DNA of 64,000 nucleotides from positions 496,001 through 560,000 of the forward strand of contig JAULJL010000033.1 in NCBI GenBank assembly GCA_030761205.1. Direction: 5' to 3'. The stretch comes from Fremontodendron californicum (taxonomy: Eukaryota; Streptophyta; Magnoliopsida; Malvales; Malvaceae). Under the pieces are notes generated by a model, which saw only the letters and a program-made list of their open reading frames with translations, ran no database searches and was not told the origin of the DNA. The position numbers and the translations under genes were made by a program. Shown in pieces: positions 1 through 11,251 of this stretch (within the stretch, counting starts at the first letter, position 1; each line of letters begins with the position of its first letter).

Positions 1-600
1 TTTCTGATGTGGAGAAGAAGATATGGGCAAAATACGAAAACAGGTCAGCACAGACGTCATTGCACATCAGCCAACTTGATGGTCGATTTCTTCAATATTG
101 GAGGCTTTATCTGATCACATGGTCTTCTAGACAAATGTTCCCCTATCAGTTAGTGATCCATAGCCGTTAGAATCAGCTCATTTGCTGATGTGTATCGGAC
201 GATATGGTCAAAATGCGAAAACTGCTCAGGACAGATGTCATTGCACATCAGCCAACTTGATGGTTGATTTCGCTAGGGAAAACGACTCCGTTTCAAGAAG
301 TGTAAAACATGAAAAAGATAGATATGCCTCTTAACTTTGCACGGTTAAAATTTCAGCCTTATTGCTTCAGTGAAACTCCAGATATAGCTGATATGACAAG
401 AGGTGTCGAAACTGGAACTGAACTGGATTTGCCCTTAATTCTAGTAATCTGAAATCACTCAAAGAAACTTGTGAAAAACACCAAATTACATAAAAATATA
501 AAAGATCATAAACACAATTAGACTAAACAATAATAACTCGTATTTGACACAAAACAATAATAAAACATAACTAAAAACTATATAATTATACGAGTTATCA
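1..600 (-). repeat. Element A 3' LTR, U3 part only
   Basis: The LTR boundary is the terminal ...CGAGTTATCA at 600 (TGATAACTCG on the element strand), directly next to the polypurine tract. The window begins inside the LTR, so only U3 is visible. It contains two copies of the TGACGT-type motif within repeated U3 units, the second with a distinctive variant shared with the LTR at 19681-21771. Confidence 0.92.
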
Positions 601-637
601 CACCCCCACACTTAGATTGTTGCTAGTCCCTAGCAAC
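601..637 (-). promoter_or_regulatory. Polypurine tract and adjacent hairpin, element A
   Basis: On the element strand the tract reads AAGTGTGGGGGTG and touches the LTR. It would prime plus-strand DNA synthesis. A perfect 8-bp hairpin (GTTGCTAG / CTAGCAAC, 3-nt loop, 619-637) lies just upstream and is repeated at the same place in B, C, D, E and F. Confidence 0.85.
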
Positions 638-2516
638 GACTCAATAAAAATAAAATAAGAAAATCTAATCTAATCCATTTTCGTAGGAAATCACGGTGGC
701 ACTTAGCATGTGACACAAGCCTTTAAACCCCTAGGTGTCCCTAGTGGACGAGTTTAGTCTCGTGAGGGTTTACTAGGACGATACCCACAAACATTGAAAA
801 CATAAGAAAAACTAAAAATAATAATTATAACTAATCCTTCCAATATAAATTTGAGATAATCATTGGACAAGTCTTAAAAACTAATCAATAGCTTAAAGAA
901 ATTCACAAAAAATCTTGCTTGAATGTAAATAGTTTGAGTTAAGCCAATATTAACATAACATATTTCAATCAAAATAGTGCATATTCAAACTTAATCTCAA
1001 CTTCTCACATGGGATACTCTCTTGATTTTCACTCTTTAAAGTAGTGGTAAAGTGTTTACACTCAATCAATCTCATGAAAACACTTCTACCATATGCTTCC
1101 TTGTCCACCTATTCTCCACTAAAAGATCATGCAACTTCATAAATCAAGAGGTCTTTAATCAAGGTTGTAATGGGGCCAAGGGGTTTGTAACGTGGTTGAA
1201 GAACAAAAGGATAAAGATATCACAAAGGTTCCAAAGAGTTCATAAAGTTTAGAGACATAAAAAAATTATACAAAGAAACTTCTCAAAACTCTTTACAAGC
1301 ACATAGTCACCTAGGCCGGATATTCATGTTGGGCCTTTTCTTCATTCTAAACAACTTTGTAACATCTTTTTCCTTTTCCACAAATTCAAGAGATGATTCA
1401 TATATATATATATTTTTTTTTACATAGGAATGTATTTGCCAGTATTCCATTTCCTTTTCTCTTGACTTTTCTTTTCTTTCCCCCCCACACTTATTTCTTG
1501 TTTCTAACCCAAATTTTCAATAGATCTTCCTTGTCTTTGCAACTTGTCTCAAAACATGCTAATTCATCTTTGGAACAAAGGTAAGGATATAAGTATATTT
1601 AGGTTAGGGACAAGTTATGGTTACCAAAGAGATAGCTTATTCAATGTAGGCTCAAATTGGTTCACTAAGGGTGTGTTCTCTTGGAACATCAATAAGGGAT
1701 GGTTGTTTGGCCCTGGCTAAAAATCCTAATGCCTCTATCATATTCATGTTGTCACATGCATCAATATAGTCTCAACAAGGTCTAAAGCAAGTTCTAGAGA
1801 ATCATGTAATCATAAGAGCACTCAAGAAAGAAATTAGATTGATTTATATAATGCATCAATCATTATAGGCTCAAAAACTCACAAGGATGATTATACAAGT
1901 CAATCTCAAGTCTAAACATGCTTCTTTCTCAATCAACATATCATATTAACATTGGCTCATAAAAAAAATGATATCAAGCTCAATTCTCATGAAAATCTTC
2001 TCACTAATAACTCTGTTTTAGACTTATGCAATTCATATCTCATCATTGTATTAAAAAGGAACTAAAACACACTAAAAATAATAATAAAGACTCATAAAAA
2101 AAAAAATAGTAGACAAAAATAAAAGAAATCCTAAATCATTCCCCCCACACTTAATTCTTACATTGTCCTCAATGTAAGTCTATTAACCCAAATGAAAGAA
2201 TCATGTGTAAGAGAAAAGAACTAATAACATAAGAATAGGAATAACTAGACTCAAAACAAAACAAACTCATGCAACCTAAATAATCCTAAAATACTAAACA
2301 AAAATTAACAAGTAAACATAAAAAGATTAAAATCAAACTGACAAGGTGTGTCTCAAGTCTCCCTTACTCAGACCTTGTTCAGAATGAATACTTCTAAATT
2401 GCTTAAAACACAACAAACTTTTTTTTTTTTTTTTTTTTTTGAAAAGAAGAAATCAAACTGACAAGTTATGTCTCAAGTCTCCCTTACTCAGACCTTGTTC
2501 AGAATGAATACTTCTT

Positions 2517-2560
<44 letters not shown>

Positions 2561-2704
2561 GCAAAATATGTCCCTTACCCCCTACTAAAATATGACATTG
2601 TCCCCAATGTCAAATTTTAAAGGTAGAATTTAGGAGATATTACCTGCAGAGGTTGCTAACCACTTATTATAACTGAGACACAACAAGCAAAATGTTAGAT
2701 AATG
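638..2704 (-). other. Long 3' non-coding region of element A
   Basis: No convincing gene. It holds a 9-bp-stem hairpin (2157-2178) beside a C-run (2139-2152, a G-run on the element strand), a second hairpin (2594-2611), T-runs of 22 and 35 bases (2419-2440, 2520-2554) and two units of a roughly 114-bp repeat (about 2331-2449 and 2450-2520). Short ORFs here (for example 1052-1252) lie antisense to the element and are not conserved in frame. The part up to about 1260 is nearly identical to 21171-22430; beyond that it resembles B and F. Confidence 0.7.
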
Positions 2705-3352
2705 TCACAAAGACAAAGTGCAATCCACTCCTTGCTCGTCCATATCTCTTTTTCTTTTTCCGAGCGTTTGCGAAACAACCGTAGCAGATAAACACTCATA
2801 AGCTTGGAGCTTTTTAAGTAAATCTTCAATGGTTGTAGCAGAAATTATGGTTCTCCTTGCCTCTGAAAACATGAATCCATTATCCACAGCATTATCTAAA
2901 TATAAAAGCAAATTACTAAAATAACCATTAATATTAAGCAAACCAATGGGTTTCTTATTTGTGACCAAAGATGACCAAGAAGCCACGCAAGCTATTTCTT
3001 CCAATGTACCCAGACCTCCTGGTAAAGCAATGAATGCATCGGCAGAATGGTACATGATTGTTATCCGTTCGGGGACACTCCAGACTTGTATTTCCTTACC
3101 CACGGTAGGTCCACAAAAACTTGTGAATAGTTTTGGCACGATTCCTAGAACTGGACTTCCTCCGGTGTGTGCTGCTGTAGCGACTGCTCCCATTAAACCC
3201 GTACTACCGCCTCCATAAATCAAGTGGATCTTTTGTTGGGCAAGTATTACTCCAACTCTTATGGCTTCATCAGCGAATATGTTATTTTTCCCTGGATAAG
3301 CACCTCCAAAGACACAAATTTTTTTAATGCGCTGGGATGAAGTACTTTCCAT
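2705..3352 (-). CDS. LOG: LOG-like cytokinin riboside 5'-monophosphate phosphoribohydrolase (element A copy)
   Basis: A 215-aa protein of the LOG family (Pfam 'Lysine_decarbox', a misnomer). LOG enzymes cleave cytokinin nucleotides to the active free base plus ribose 5-phosphate in the cytosol and nucleus. Visible hallmarks are the Rossmann-like start KICVFGGAYPGK (residues 11-22), GGGSTGLMG (47-55) and PGGLGTLEE (111-119). R96 and E119 are 23 residues apart, as in the catalytic Arg/Glu pair of plant LOGs. Length is normal for the family. The start at 3352 was chosen because MESTSS/MASTSS is the Met conserved in all copies; the in-frame upstream Met at 3391 depends on the length of an A-run. 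This copy has T instead of A in 'AHTGG'. It lies downstream of the NABP-like gene on the same strand, 364 bp apart. Whether it is catalytically active is inference. Confidence 0.9.
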   Translation of the reverse strand: MESTSSQRIKKICVFGGAYPGKNNIFADEAIRVGVILAQQKIHLIYGGGSTGLMGAVATAAHTGGSPVLGIVPKLFTSFCGPTVGKEIQVWSVPERITIMYHSADAFIALPGGLGTLEEIACVASWSSLVTNKKPIGLLNINGYFSNLLLYLDNAVDNGFMFSEARRTIISATTIEDLLKKLQAYECLSATVVSQTLGKRKRDMDEQGVDCTLSL

Positions 3353-3716
3353 TTTTTTTTTTTTCGAGTGCCTGAAAGAGAATGAGTACATGGTGTAATA
3401 TATAGAGGACTGAGTAGTGAATCAGACAAGAGTAATAATGTCGCCGAAAGTGTATCTGACCTGTCAGAAGAAAATGTTAACCTAACAAAAGATTTTTGCG
3501 TGATTTCAGGAAGAAAATCAAAAAGAGAAGAAAAAATCAACCGTAAAAGACAAATAAAAAAAAACGAGAATAATTACATAAATCGAACAACACGTAAATT
3601 AAAACAAAATAAAGTTATTACAAATCAAACCAAAAGCTGAGAAGTCATTTATTGTAGTTGTGATTGTGGCTCACATCTTCCTCTGGTTTTACGTCCAGAA
3701 ACGGTTTAAACGCCTT
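3353..3716 (-). promoter_or_regulatory. Spacer between NABP-like and LOG-like genes with acceptor-like site
   Basis: On the element strand it contains a TATA-like TATATATTA followed by TCTCTTTCAG|G, a good plant 3' splice-site match about 20 nt before the LOG start, and another pyrimidine-rich CTGACAG site upstream. The sequence is conserved in A, D, E and F. An A-run of 13 immediately precedes the LOG ATG in this copy. Confidence 0.5.
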
Positions 3717-4253
3717 CTATGAGTCGAGGATATGCTTCCCATCCAGTTTTCTTACAAGCTGGCAAACAGGGTCTTTTAACATCAGATTCCCAAGATGTTG
3801 CCATTCCCTTTGGAATTGCGGCCATAAATCAAGAATTTCTCTTTGTACGTCTCCACTAGGATGCGTCTCAAGAGAAAGTTGGATATTACCCAAATTCTCC
3901 TTACTTAGTCCATCCTTAATGAATTCAATTTTATCATCTCGATTAGAGGAAGGAATCCCAATAGAACGACATTTACCGTTACACGTCCATCGTGCACATT
4001 TGTGGCAATTTGAACTCATGCGCTTTGCTCGTCGCTTCTTTGCAAAAGTGCTTCTACCTGTACCTGGTAAATGCAAAACAGGAAGATATTCATCTTCACG
4101 TACCTTGGCTTCAATTATCCAACGTATGTCGTCAGGAATCCCTTTGTGCATAAGCATTCTTAATCTTTCAAGTCGAACTTGGTAAAGCTTCAGTAAAATA
4201 TTTCGAGGAAAAGGAGGAAATCGTTTCTGCAATCTTGTGAGAATATCATCCAT
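3717..4253 (-). CDS. NABP-like basic Cys-cluster protein (element A copy)
   Basis: A 178-aa protein. A helical, Leu/Arg-rich N-terminal part (about 1-60) is followed by a basic run KKRRAKR (72-78) and a cluster C83-x2-C86-x4-C91-x3-C95. A C-terminal part rich in acidic, Gln and Trp residues follows (about 120-178). No signal peptide or membrane segment is visible, so it is not an envelope protein. A basic stretch followed by a Cys cluster is the layout of cysteine-rich nucleic-acid-binding proteins of carlaviruses and related flexiviruses; that relationship is my inference from recall and needs a profile search. It follows pol and precedes the LOG-like gene. The ATG sits just after a T-rich tract ending in CAG, a likely splice acceptor. 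Confidence 0.8.
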   Translation of the reverse strand: MDDILTRLQKRFPPFPRNILLKLYQVRLERLRMLMHKGIPDDIRWIIEAKVREDEYLPVLHLPGTGRSTFAKKRRAKRMSSNCHKCARWTCNGKCRSIGIPSSNRDDKIEFIKDGLSKENLGNIQLSLETHPSGDVQREILDLWPQFQREWQHLGNLMLKDPVCQLVRKLDGKHILDS

Positions 4254-4447
4254 CCTGAAAAAAAAAAAATGAAAAAAATGAAAGAGAAATTGGAAGAGAA
4301 ATTTATATACAATATCAGTTTTGTGGGTAGCTGATGGAACCGATTTAAATAATCACGGAGTACCGTTATCCGCCATTTAACCGGGGTTAAAAAAAATAAA
4401 TTAAAAATTATATTTACATCTTGTAAGAGAAAAGAACTATTAAACAA
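4254..4447 (-). promoter_or_regulatory. Conserved leader with TATA box upstream of NABP-like gene (A)
   Basis: A roughly 100-bp block is conserved in A, B, D, E and F. It includes TATATAAA (on the plus strand TTTATATA, 4302-4309) about 50 nt upstream of the ATG and a polypyrimidine-CAG directly at the ATG. It could act as an internal promoter, as a splice acceptor for a subgenomic mRNA, or both. Confidence 0.5.
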
Positions 4448-4592
4448 AAGAAAAGAAAAACAATAAAAGATAGAATGATGGAGAGTAAGGAATATGCAAA
4501 TCTGATATAATAGATGCTCTCCATCCTTTTGGGTTGCCTCCCAAGAAGCGCTTGGTTTATTGTCCTCAGCCTAACTTAGACCCATGCCATTA

Positions 4593-7500
4593 TTATTCAA
4601 CATACTTTGGCTCAAAAAGTGGAAACTCCTCCACATCTTGTATTGGAAAGTTCTCATAGTAAGGCTTCAATCTATGACCATTCACTTTGAATGCCTTATC
4701 TGTTTTTGGGCTTTGGATTTCAACTGCACCATGAGTAAATACATTAGTAATAACAAAAGGTCCAACCCAACGAGAACGTAACTTACCTGGATATAACTTA
4801 AGGCGTGAATGGAAGAGAAGAACTTTTTGTCCAACAACAAATTCTTTTCTTGATATCATCTTGTCATGGAATGCCTTAGTCTTTTCCTTGTAAATCCTAG
4901 AATTCTGATAGGCATCATTCCTTATCTCCTCTAATTCTTGTAGGTCAAGTTTTCTTTTCTTTCCTATCTCATCCATCTCCATGTTGCATTGTTTGATAGC
5001 CCAATATGATTTATGTTCCAATTCAACCGGAAGATGACAAGGCTTACCATAAACAAGTCGATAAGGAGACATACCAATGGGTGTCTTATATGCTGTCCTA
5101 TAAGCCCAAAGTGCATCATCAAGTCGTGAACTCCAATCCTTCCTATTTGGATTAACTGTCTTTTCAAGGATGGACTTAACTTCTCGGTTTGACACTTCAG
5201 CTTGCCCACTAGTTTGAGGATGATATGAGGTGGAGACCTTGTGTGTGATGTTATACTTCCTCAAAAGTGCTTCCATAGTCCTATTGCAAAAGTGAGTACC
5301 TCTATCGCTGATTATGGCCTTTGGCGTTCCAAACCTAGCAAAGATGTTAGTCTTGACAAAATCTGAAACAACTTTAGAGTCATTAGTCCTAGTGGATTTT
5401 GCTTCCACCCACTTTGAAACATAATCAACGGCAAGTAAAATATAAAGATTACCAAAAGAAGGAGGAAAAGGTCCCATGAAATCCATGCCCCATACATCAA
5501 AAATTTCAACAATAAGTATTGGAGTTTGAGGCATTTGATTTCTAGCACCTAAGTTACCAGTTCTTTGGCAACGATCACATGACTTGCAAAAGAGGTATGC
5601 ATCTTTGAATATGGTAGGCCAATAAAATCCAGAATCAAGAACTTTCATGGCTGTTCTTTTGGATCCAAAGTGTCCTCCACATGCATAAGAGTGACAAAAG
5701 GTGAGAATAGATTGAAATTCAGTTTCGAGTACACACCTTCTTATAATCTGATCGGAGCAATGCTTCCAAAGGTAAGGATCATCCCATATGTAGTATTTGG
5801 CATCACCCTTGATCTTATTTCTTTGAGCTTGTGTCAACTCTTGTGGCAACTTCTTGGTAACTAAGTAATTAACAATATCAGCATACCAAGGAGTTGTTGT
5901 ACTTATAAAAAGAAGTTGCTCATCCGGAAAGTTCTCATTCAAGGGTAGTGCATCCTCTTCATGAACTAAACGGCTAAGATGGTCCGCAACCAGGTTGTCA
6001 CTACCTCTCTTATCTTTTATCTCCAAATCAAACTCTTGTAAGAGAAGTATCCATCTAATCAACCTTGGTTTGGCCTCCTTTTTAGTGAGCAAGTACTTAA
6101 GGGCTGCATGGTCAGAATATACAATTACTTTAGTACCAATTAAATAAGATCGAAATTTTTCTAAAGCAAATACAACAGCCAAAAGTTCTTTTTCAGTAGT
6201 GGAATAGTTCAATTGAGCATCATTAAGAGTTCGGGAGGCATAATAAATGGCATGTGAGGCTTTGCCAACCCGTTGGCCCAAAACAGCTCCAATGGCATAG
6301 TCACTAGCATCACACATGATTTCAAAAGGTACATTCCAATCTGGTGGTTGGATGATAGGAGCTGATGTCAAGAGTCCCTTCAATGTTTCAAACGCCTCTT
6401 TGCATTTATCATCAAAGTGGAAAACCACATCTTTTTGTAGTAGCTTGCAAAGAGGTAATGTGATCTTTGAGAAGTCTTTGATAAATCTCCTATAGAAACC
6501 TGCATGTCCAAGAAAATAACGAACCTCTCTCACATTTGTGGGAGGTGGTAAAGAATGCATAATATCTATTTTAGACTTATCAACCTCTATCCCTCTAGAA
6601 GAAATAACATGGCCCAAAACTATTCCTTGTTCTACCATAAAGTGACATTTTTCCCAATTCAAAACAAGGTTAGTTTCCATGCATCTTTCAAGTACAAGTG
6701 TAAGGTTCTCTAGACATCTATCAAAAGAATCACCATAGACACTAAAATCATCCATAAACACTTCTATGATATTCTCTACATAATCTGAAAATATGCTAAC
6801 CATACACCTTTGGAATGTAGCTGGTGCATTACAAAGACCAAATGGCATACGCCGGTATGCAAAAGTACCAAATGGACATGTGAATGTTGTTTTCTCTTGG
6901 TCCTCCGGAGCAATGGCTATCTGATTATAACCTGAAAAACCATCAAGAAAACAATAATGAGAATGGCCAGCTAACCTTTCAAGCATTTGATCAATAAAAG
7001 GTAAAGGAAAGTGGTCTTTGCGAGTTGTGGAATTAAGTTTACGATAATCAATACAAACTCGCCATCCTGTTTGAATCCTAGTAGGAACAAGTTCATTCTC
7101 ATTATTTGTTACCACCGTTACACCTGATTTCTTTGGAACCACTTGGACTGGGCTCACCCATTTGCTATCCGAGATAGGATAGATCACTCCAACATCTAGG
7201 AGCTTCAGTATCTCCTTTTTCACAACCTCCATCATAGGAGGGTTCAATCTTCTTTGAGCTTCTCTTGTTGGTTTAGACCCTTCCTCTAACAAAATCCGGT
7301 GCATGCACATGGATGGGCTTATTCCCTTGATATCGGCAATTGTCCAACCAATTGCTGTTTTATGCTCTCTAAGCACCCGGATAAGTCGCTCTTCTTGCAA
7401 AGGTGTGAGCTCTTTGGCAATGATGACAGGTAGTGTGTCCTTTTCCCCTAAGAACAAATATTTCAAGTGGTTCGGTAGTGGTTTCAACTCTAAAGTTGGT

Positions 7501-8063
7501 GCCTGCAAAATGGAAGGTAGAAGTTTCTCATTAGATAAAGGCAAATTAATAAATGAAACATCAAACCTTGCATCTTTAGGTTGCAGCGAGTGTAAAGATT
7601 CTAGTGCCCCTTCCACATGGTCACTCAAGGCTAGTTTAGCATTCCCCATTCCGAGATGGTTGCTAAGGACTATTTCCACACTATCTTCACCATCTAGCTC
7701 ATAAGCTTGCTGCACTAGTGAGTCAATTATATCAATATTAAAAACAGAATGCACATCACTAGGATATCTCATGGCCTCAAAAATGTTAAAGCGAATTATT
7801 TCACCATCAAATTCCATAGTTAAAGTGCCATCATGTACATCTATTTTAGTTCTTGCTGTTTTCAAGAATGGTCTCCCTAATAGAATAGGTGTGGGATTAG
7901 AAGACATCTCATCTTCCATCTCAATAACATAAAAGTCAGCGGGAAAAACCAATTCATTAACCTGTACAAGAACGTCTTCTACAACTCCTCTTGGATAAGT
8001 GTTAGAACGGTCAGCAAGTTGTATTATAACACCGGTTTCCTCTTGGATAAGTGTTAAAACCAA
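4593..8063 (-). pseudogene. pol: pol fragment (protease end, RT, RNase H, integrase), element A
   Basis: The reading frame is open for 1156 codons but lacks gag and the protease active site, so it is a fragment of a gag-pol polyprotein. Its first eight codons (MVLTLIQE) come from a rearrangement junction, not from pol. In order it has the end of the protease, RT with the LDG and FMDD catalytic motifs, RNase H (CDAS, TEKE, SDHA), an integrase HHCC finger and D,D35E core, and a C-terminal GPF-type module. The last codons lie at 4593. The predicted protein is identical to the matching part of element B and differs from F at several positions (for example IEVDK versus MEVDK). It lacks an initiator context and is unlikely to be expressed from its own promoter. 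Confidence 0.9.
8036..8063. other. Rearrangement junction with templated filler (A/J)
   Basis: Homology to pol stops at 8043. A 19-bp segment (8038-8056) repeats 7986-8004 of the same element, then a few unmatched bases lead into an LTR fragment of opposite orientation. This is the signature of end joining with local template copying. Confidence 0.75.
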
Positions 8064-8332
8064 TTTATTGGCTGGTTATACCGCCTAATTTAGTATATAT
8101 ATTTTTATTGGCTGGTTATACCGCCTTGCATCTTATTCTTATTATTTACTTTAGTTTAAATCTGGCTTCAAAAACCCCTTTTCTTTTACTGTTTTCTTTG
8201 AACGTAAGTTATAAACTAATAACTCATAGATTAAAACTCAATCCCTGAGGACTCGACCCTTGCTAATCATTATACTTACAATTGATCTTTTTAGTGCAAG
8301 GTTAAATAAGATACACTCTTTTGGATGCATCA
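8064..8332 (+). repeat. Fragment J: 3' end of a 5' LTR
   Basis: About 270 bp of LTR in plus orientation, with two copies of the 40-bp motif containing GGCTGGTTATACCGCC. It ends in ...GGATGCATCA, with one change from the usual GGGTGCATCA, immediately before a PBS. The rest of the LTR is lost at the junction with element A. Confidence 0.9.
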
Positions 8333-8338
8333 AATTTT

Positions 8339-8356
8339 TGGCGCCGTTGCCGGGGA
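8339..8356 (+). promoter_or_regulatory. Primer-binding site, tRNA-Asp type (J)
   Basis: TGGCGCCGTTGCCGGGGA, the exact complement of the 3' end of plant tRNA-Asp including CCA. It starts 6 nt after the LTR end. It marks J as the 5' end of an element. Confidence 0.9.
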
Positions 8357-8474
8357 TTGCTTTCTTTAGTTTATTTGTTACTTGGTTTATTCTTATTCTC
8401 AGTTCTAATTAGTTTTATCTTCTTGTACATATAGGTTTTTCTTTTCAAATTTAAAAAAAAAAAAAAAAAAACCG

Positions 8475-9416
8475 ATGGAATTGAGCAATCTAACACTTAA
8501 AGAGTTAGTGGCATACATGAACATGGAGAATCAACAAGCCAAGCTCACCTCCCCAGTTCAACAATTGGCCATGGGAGGATGTCAAGGCCATCAAGTGTTC
8601 CAAGACCAACAGTATGATCATTACTCAAACAGTTACCATGAGGGATGGTGGGATCATACTAATTATGGCTACTCGAAATATTACCAAGAAGTAGATCCTT
8701 ATGCCAATTACACTCATCCATCTAGCTTCAATCAATCATGGTCTCAAGAACCAGATCTTTTTCAACCACCACATATGACTCAAAATTCAGGTACTTCTTT
8801 AGAAGATCTTGTCTATTCTCTTGTTACTGATACTTTGCAATTTCAACAGGAAACAAGGGCAAGCATCCAGAGTTTGGAAAAGCAAATGAGCCAATTGGCT
8901 AGTAGTATGGTGGAATTAGTAGCAGAAAGATCTCTAGCACTCCCTTCCCAAACGGTGATTAACCCAAAGGAGAATGCTACTATTGTGACCTTGAGAAATG
9001 AGGAACAAGATGAGGATGAGACAAAACCAAAGATGGATTCACTTCTTGAGGATAATGATGCCACCATTCAAATTGAGAGTATTTCGGCACCTGAGGTAAC
9101 GTTTAAGATTCCAATTTTTACTAATGTTTCTTCTCCACCTTTCCCTAGTAGATTCGCAAAGTTCAAGGAGGAAGAACATGAACAAAACATGCTGGAAACC
9201 TTAAACAGTTTGTTTGTGGATGCCATTCAACAAGTACCAACATATGCTCCATTCCTCGATGAGATATGCACCACAAAGGATGATGGAATAATACTTGTAA
9301 TGGAGAATGCATCCAGTTTTGTGCAAAGAAAGCTTCCTATCAAACGCTCAAATTTGGGAAGTTTCATGTATGAGCCTAACAAGCCTGATGCACCCAAAAG
9401 AGTGTATCTTATTTAA
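8475..9416 (+). pseudogene. Short gag-like protein of the non-autonomous type, interrupted near its C terminus (J)
   Basis: Matches the 312-aa gag-like protein of D and E until about residue 304. The LTR of element B then enters at 9386, and the last codons (APKRVYLI) are read from LTR sequence. The protein corresponds to the C-terminal half of full-length Gag (roughly residues 262-590 of F). It keeps the 'QNSGTSLEDLV' block and the following coiled-coil-like segment, but has no capsid domain and no CCHC zinc knuckle. An A-run precedes the ATG. Function is unknown; it may interact with full-length Gag through the shared segment, which is inference. Confidence 0.8.
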
Positions 9417-11251
9417 CCTTGCACTAAAAAGATCAATTGTAAGTATTGTAGTTAGCAAGGGTCGAGTCCTCAGGGATTGGGTTTTAGTTTATAAGTTGAT
9501 AGTTTAAAACTTAAATTCAAGAACAATAAAAGAAAAGGGGTTTTTGAAGCCAGATTTAAACTAAAGTAAATAATAAGAATAAGATGCAAGGCGGTATAAC
9601 CAGCCAATAAAAATATATATACTAAGCAAGGCGGTATAACCAGCCAATAAAAATATATATACTAAATTAGGCGGTATAACCAGCCAATAAAAATAAAACA
9701 AAATTAATATACAAATTAGGCGGTATAACCAGCCAATAAAAATAAATATACTTTTAAAAATAAGCAAACTAGAAAAGTAAGAAAACAAGTAAGAAGAATC
9801 AAAAATGAAAAATATGGTTAAGGTTTCATTCTCCACCACTAGACATCATTAAGAATCAATTTCAGATCTATCAATATCAACCAACTATCAAAGTTAACAA
9901 CCGTAGATAACAACAAGCTCTGTTATCCCAATCTTTCCTTAGTTTGTCGTTAAATAGAACAAGCTCTCTATTTAATCTCTAACCATCAAACAACCTAGAA
10001 TAAGCTCTCTAGATTCAATTTAATGGCAGCTTTATGATGAGAAAGATAGGTTGATCTAAGCAACAAACACATAAGCTCGGATTGTTCAACTTAGGTTATG
10101 TTCCACTTTGCAATTATTGAAAACTTGACCATAATCATTAATCACAAATTGCCACTTATGAATAGGAAATCAAGACAATTACACGGATCAAGACTCCTAA
10201 ACTAGCAATAGATAATTATCAAGATCTATCTAGTTTTACACCTAAACAAATCAAGACAACATCATGAACAATTCTTGTAGAAGAACATAAGCAACTTTGA
10301 TAGAAAATTAATGATAGATAGAATCTGAAAATCAATCACAAAACATGTCTAGGGCTTTGAAATCACCCTTAACCAAATAGAAGTTTAGCCTAGCATAGGC
10401 ATTATAAACATAAAATTAAATAGAATCTAAGAAGAAAATAAAAGAAAGAAAGAAGAAGAAGAAGAATATTAATTATCCAACCTCTTGCTCTTTCTAAAGA
10501 AAAAGAAAACTAGAGAAAAGAAAGAAGAAGAAAACTTAGAGAATTTTGTTAAAATGGCTAATATCCTACCAATCTCCAATATGATCCCTTACAATCACCC
10601 AAGGCCCTCTATTTATACACATTTTGGAGGGCTAAATGACAAGAGACAAGCTTTACAAATTTCAAAGGTAGGTATAATAGGTGGGTGCATTTTCTAACAA
10701 TTTTCGTCATACATGACGATTTTGATCAGCCAAATTGATGGTCGATTTTGTCAATTTTGCAGGCCTTATCTGATCACATGGTCTTCTAGAAAAATGTTAC
10801 CCTATCAGTTACGGATCCATAGCCGTTGGAATCAGCTCATTTGCTGATGTGGATAAGCAGATATGGGCAAAATACGAAAACAGGTCAGCACAGACGTCAT
10901 TGCACATCAGCCAACTTGATGGTCATTTTCGCTAGGGAAAACGACTCCGTTTCAAGAAGTGTAAAACATGAAAAAGATAGATATGCCTCTTAGCTTTGCA
11001 CAGCTACAAATTTCAGCCTTATTGCTTCAGTGAAACTCGAGATATAGTTGATATGGAAAAATGTGTCGGAACTGGAACTGAACTGGATTTGCCCTTAATT
11101 CTAGTAATCTGAAATCACTCAAAGAAACTTGTGAAAAACACCAAAATACATAAAGATCATAAACACAATTAGACTAAACAATAATAACTCGTATTTGACA
11201 CAAAACAATAATAAAACATAACTAAAAACTATATAATTATACGAGTTATCA
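9386..11251 (-). repeat. Element B 3' LTR (1866 bp)
   Basis: Starts TGATGCACCC and ends CGAGTTATCA on the plus strand. It has four copies of the GGCGGTATAACCAGCC motif (about 9590-9740), a TATA box (TATTTATA on this strand, near 10611) and a single copy of the U3 repeat carrying ACGTCA. Confidence 0.93.

Larger units (their letters stand above)
1..8043 (-). mobile_element. Element A: truncated Athila-type Ty3/gypsy retrotransposon with accessory genes
   Basis: Read on the minus strand this holds the pol gene, the NABP-like gene, the LOG-like gene, a 3' region, the polypurine tract and the start of the 3' LTR, which leaves the window at base 1. Its upstream part (gag, PBS, 5' LTR) is missing: homology to the complete element F and to element B stops at 8043 inside the protease region. 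The pol segment matches element B (14094-17692) without an indel and with the same predicted protein. The 3' end instead matches element C, so A is a mosaic. It is not capable of autonomous movement. Confidence 0.93.
8064..9385 (+). mobile_element. Fragment J: 5' end of a non-autonomous element
   Basis: LTR end, PBS and gag-like ORF in the order seen in D and E. It is cut on the left by the A junction and on the right by insertion of element B after AAGCC (9381-9385). The remainder of J, including any accessory genes, is not found in the window. Confidence 0.88.

Noticed and set aside
1393..1584. Hydrophobic small proteins from T-rich DNA in 3' regions and LTRs
   Set aside because: Low-complexity translation, not conserved between copies.
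2705..3391. 228-aa version of the LOG-like protein starting MYSFSFRHSKKKK (also at 51791 in F)
   Set aside because: The extension depends on the A-run length and lies upstream of the acceptor-like site. E and D lack it, so the conserved MASTSS/MESTSS start was used.
3664..4185. 173-aa reading frame antisense to the NABP-like gene, present in several copies
   Set aside because: Shadow of the real gene; no recognisable domain and no start or leader of its own.
7303..7704. 133-aa frame antisense to the pol linker, repeated in B and F
   Set aside because: Opposite-strand shadow of a highly conserved coding sequence.
9590..9740. Regular 40-bp repeats resembling a CRISPR array
   Set aside because: LTR minisatellite in a plant genome; units are direct repeats without unique spacers.
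10485..10697. Small reading frame in LTRs (MANILP...), seen in several copies
   Set aside because: Lies antisense to the LTR promoter and leader, spans the TATA box, and varies in frame and length.
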